From: JAAOZP01 sp964616835
Lineage (GTDB): Archaea > Thermoproteota > EX4484-205 > JAAOZP01
Reading direction: 5' to 3'
Assembly: GCA_964616835.1 (NCBI GenBank)
Contig: CAZTSG010000030.1
Location: forward strand, 1-15,575
DNA length: 15,575 bases
Part shown: in pieces, positions 14,760-15,575 of the stretch
How the letters are laid out: the number at the start of each line of letters is the position of its first letter
Numbering within the stretch: the stretch's first letter is position 1
Notes under the pieces: model-generated
Told to the model about the DNA's origin: nothing
What the model saw: the letters and a program-made list of their open reading frames with translations, nothing else
Databases searched by the model: none
Program-made: the position numbers and the translations under genes

Positions 14760-14771
14760 TAAACCGGTTTA
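14760..14771. repeat. 12-bp palindrome in the tldD promoter, possible operator
   Basis: TAAACCGGTTTA is fully self-complementary and lies between the TATA box and the start codon of tldD. Confidence 0.5.
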
Positions 14772-14780
14772 GAAACAGTA

Positions 14781-14786
14781 TTTAAA
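14781..14786 (-). promoter_or_regulatory. TATA box of tldD
   Basis: TTTAAA within AGTTTAAATACTG on the reverse strand is centred 27 nt before the ATG. Confidence 0.65.
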
Positions 14787-14818
14787 CTTGTAACTACTTC
14801 AATGATTCTCACCAGATG

Positions 14819-15575
14819 CTACACATCGATGCTTGCTAGGAAGACAGGTATTTCTGATCTTGTTAATACTAAGGAATCTTTAAGATGCTTTGGTTTAATC
14901 CAGCTTTTCGAAACAGTCTTAACCTCTATTCCGAATTGCTTATTGTTAACCATAACCACGACGTCAATCTCTGTCCTATTTCTCCAATAGAAGACGGGAT
15001 ATTTCCTAGCCAGATGAGTAGCCACCACCGATTCTAGCTTATCCTCTTCAATCGGCTTCATATTCACTAGTTCGCAAAAAGTATCGTAGAGAAATGGATC
15101 CGTTATATGTATCTTCTTATTTTTCCTATGGATGATTTTGGAATTCACGTCTAGGAAGTTCAGTATTTTAACTACAAACAATTTTTCAAGATCCTCTACG
15201 TAAGCCTGTGTTGTGTGAGGGGATGAGACGGATGTTTCCCTCGATATGCTCAGCCAACTTATTGGAGCCAGCCTAGCACCCACTATGTAGACAAGAATCT
15301 CCTTCATATAAGCTTCGTTTCTACCTAGTTTCACAAAGTCGTTTTTCAACCAGTCTATATATGTCTTCCTAGTCTCGAAAGATATTCTGCCTCTAGTATA
15401 CATCTCTTCCATAGGAACCGGGAATCCGCCGGTCAGCAAGTACTTGTTGAAAAAGTCGTTAAGGAGATTCTGATGCACTCTGTTGGTTTTCATGAAACAT
15501 CCTATTTGTGTAAGGTCCCCCTTTGCAGTCTCCAGATTTTTCAAAGCTTTTAAATACTGAGAAAAACTTAAAGGA
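14819..15575 (-). CDS. DUF4143-type AAA ATPase, C-terminal part (runs off right edge)
   Basis: The frame stays open to the window edge, so this is the last 251 or so residues of a longer protein. A TTG at 15544 could be called as a start, but the residues before it, PLSFSQYLKAL, match the linker usually found after the ATPase domain in this family. The part seen contains NKYLLTGGFPVPM, the characteristic opening of DUF4143. Near the end comes a PD-(D/E)XK nuclease-like segment: FYWRNRTEIDVVVMVNNKQF followed by GIEVK. Archaea and bacteria hold many such ATPases; roles are mostly unknown and often linked to mobile or stress functions. The ATP-binding domain must lie to the right and is not seen. 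Confidence 0.85.
   Translation of the reverse strand, partial: PLSFSQYLKALKNLETAKGDLTQIGCFMKTNRVHQNLLNDFFNKYLLTGGFPVPMEEMYTRGRISFETRKTYIDWLKNDFVKLGRNEAYMKEILVYIVGARLAPISWLSISRETSVSSPHTTQAYVEDLEKLFVVKILNFLDVNSKIIHRKNKKIHITDPFLYDTFCELVNMKPIEEDKLESVVATHLARKYPVFYWRNRTEIDVVVMVNNKQFGIEVKTVSKSWIKPKHLKDSLVLTRSEIPVFLASIDV

Noticed and set aside
15546..15557. TTTAAA TATA box and TTG start for the right-edge gene
   Set aside because: The frame continues upstream with a PLSFSQYL segment typical of the linker after the ATPase domain, so the gene is cut by the edge. The box would also be only 8 nt from the TTG.

Overview
The window looks like a draft-assembly piece of a thermophilic crenarchaeal chromosome, probably Desulfurococcales-like; the order-level placement is inference. 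The evidence is an archaeal gene set (geranylgeranyl-reductase-type flavoprotein, archaeal tryptophanyl-tRNA synthetase, Trm112, TldD/TldE pair, ROK hexokinase without a DNA-binding domain). AGG, AGA and ATA codons are abundant and several genes start with TTG. Most transcription units have a TTTAAA-type TATA box centred about 27-30 nt before the start codon, the pattern of leaderless archaeal mRNAs. I see no rRNA, tRNA, CRISPR array or intact mobile element. A 100-N assembly gap lies at 9422-9521.

Left part (1-4226): a truncated ABC transporter ATPase leaves the left edge. Divergent from it, reading right, are a family 2 glycosyltransferase, a small membrane protein with paired His and paired Asp motifs, and a ROK sugar kinase. 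These converge on a leftward polysaccharide flippase, with overlapping stop codons. Together this resembles a surface-glycan locus: sugar phosphorylation, sugar transfer and lipid-linked glycan export.

Middle (4294-8113): leftward genes encode a spore-photolyase-like radical SAM protein, a geranylgeranyl-reductase-family flavoprotein preceded by a two-helix membrane protein with a proline-rich tail, and a small winged-helix protein. Divergent from the winged-helix gene is argG (argininosuccinate synthase), with a perfect inverted repeat over its start codon.

Right part (8195-15575): a membrane-anchored HtrA-type protease converges on trpS across the N gap. The gap flanks carry the same 11 bases, so the gap may be empty. 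Divergent from trpS is a two-gene unit: a 56-residue leaderless ORF that is easy to overlook, then trm112 with a strong Shine-Dalgarno sequence. A leftward nrdG-type radical SAM activase follows. It has no ATG, GTG or TTG start ahead of its iron-sulfur motif and probably initiates at CTG. Then come the translationally coupled tldD-tldE pair, with a 12-bp palindrome between TATA box and start, and the C-terminal part of a DUF4143-type AAA ATPase running off the right edge.

The most notable points are the CTG start of nrdG, the hidden ORF before trm112, the operator-like palindromes at argG and tldD, and the identical gap flanks. I found no convincing new multi-gene defence or mobile system.
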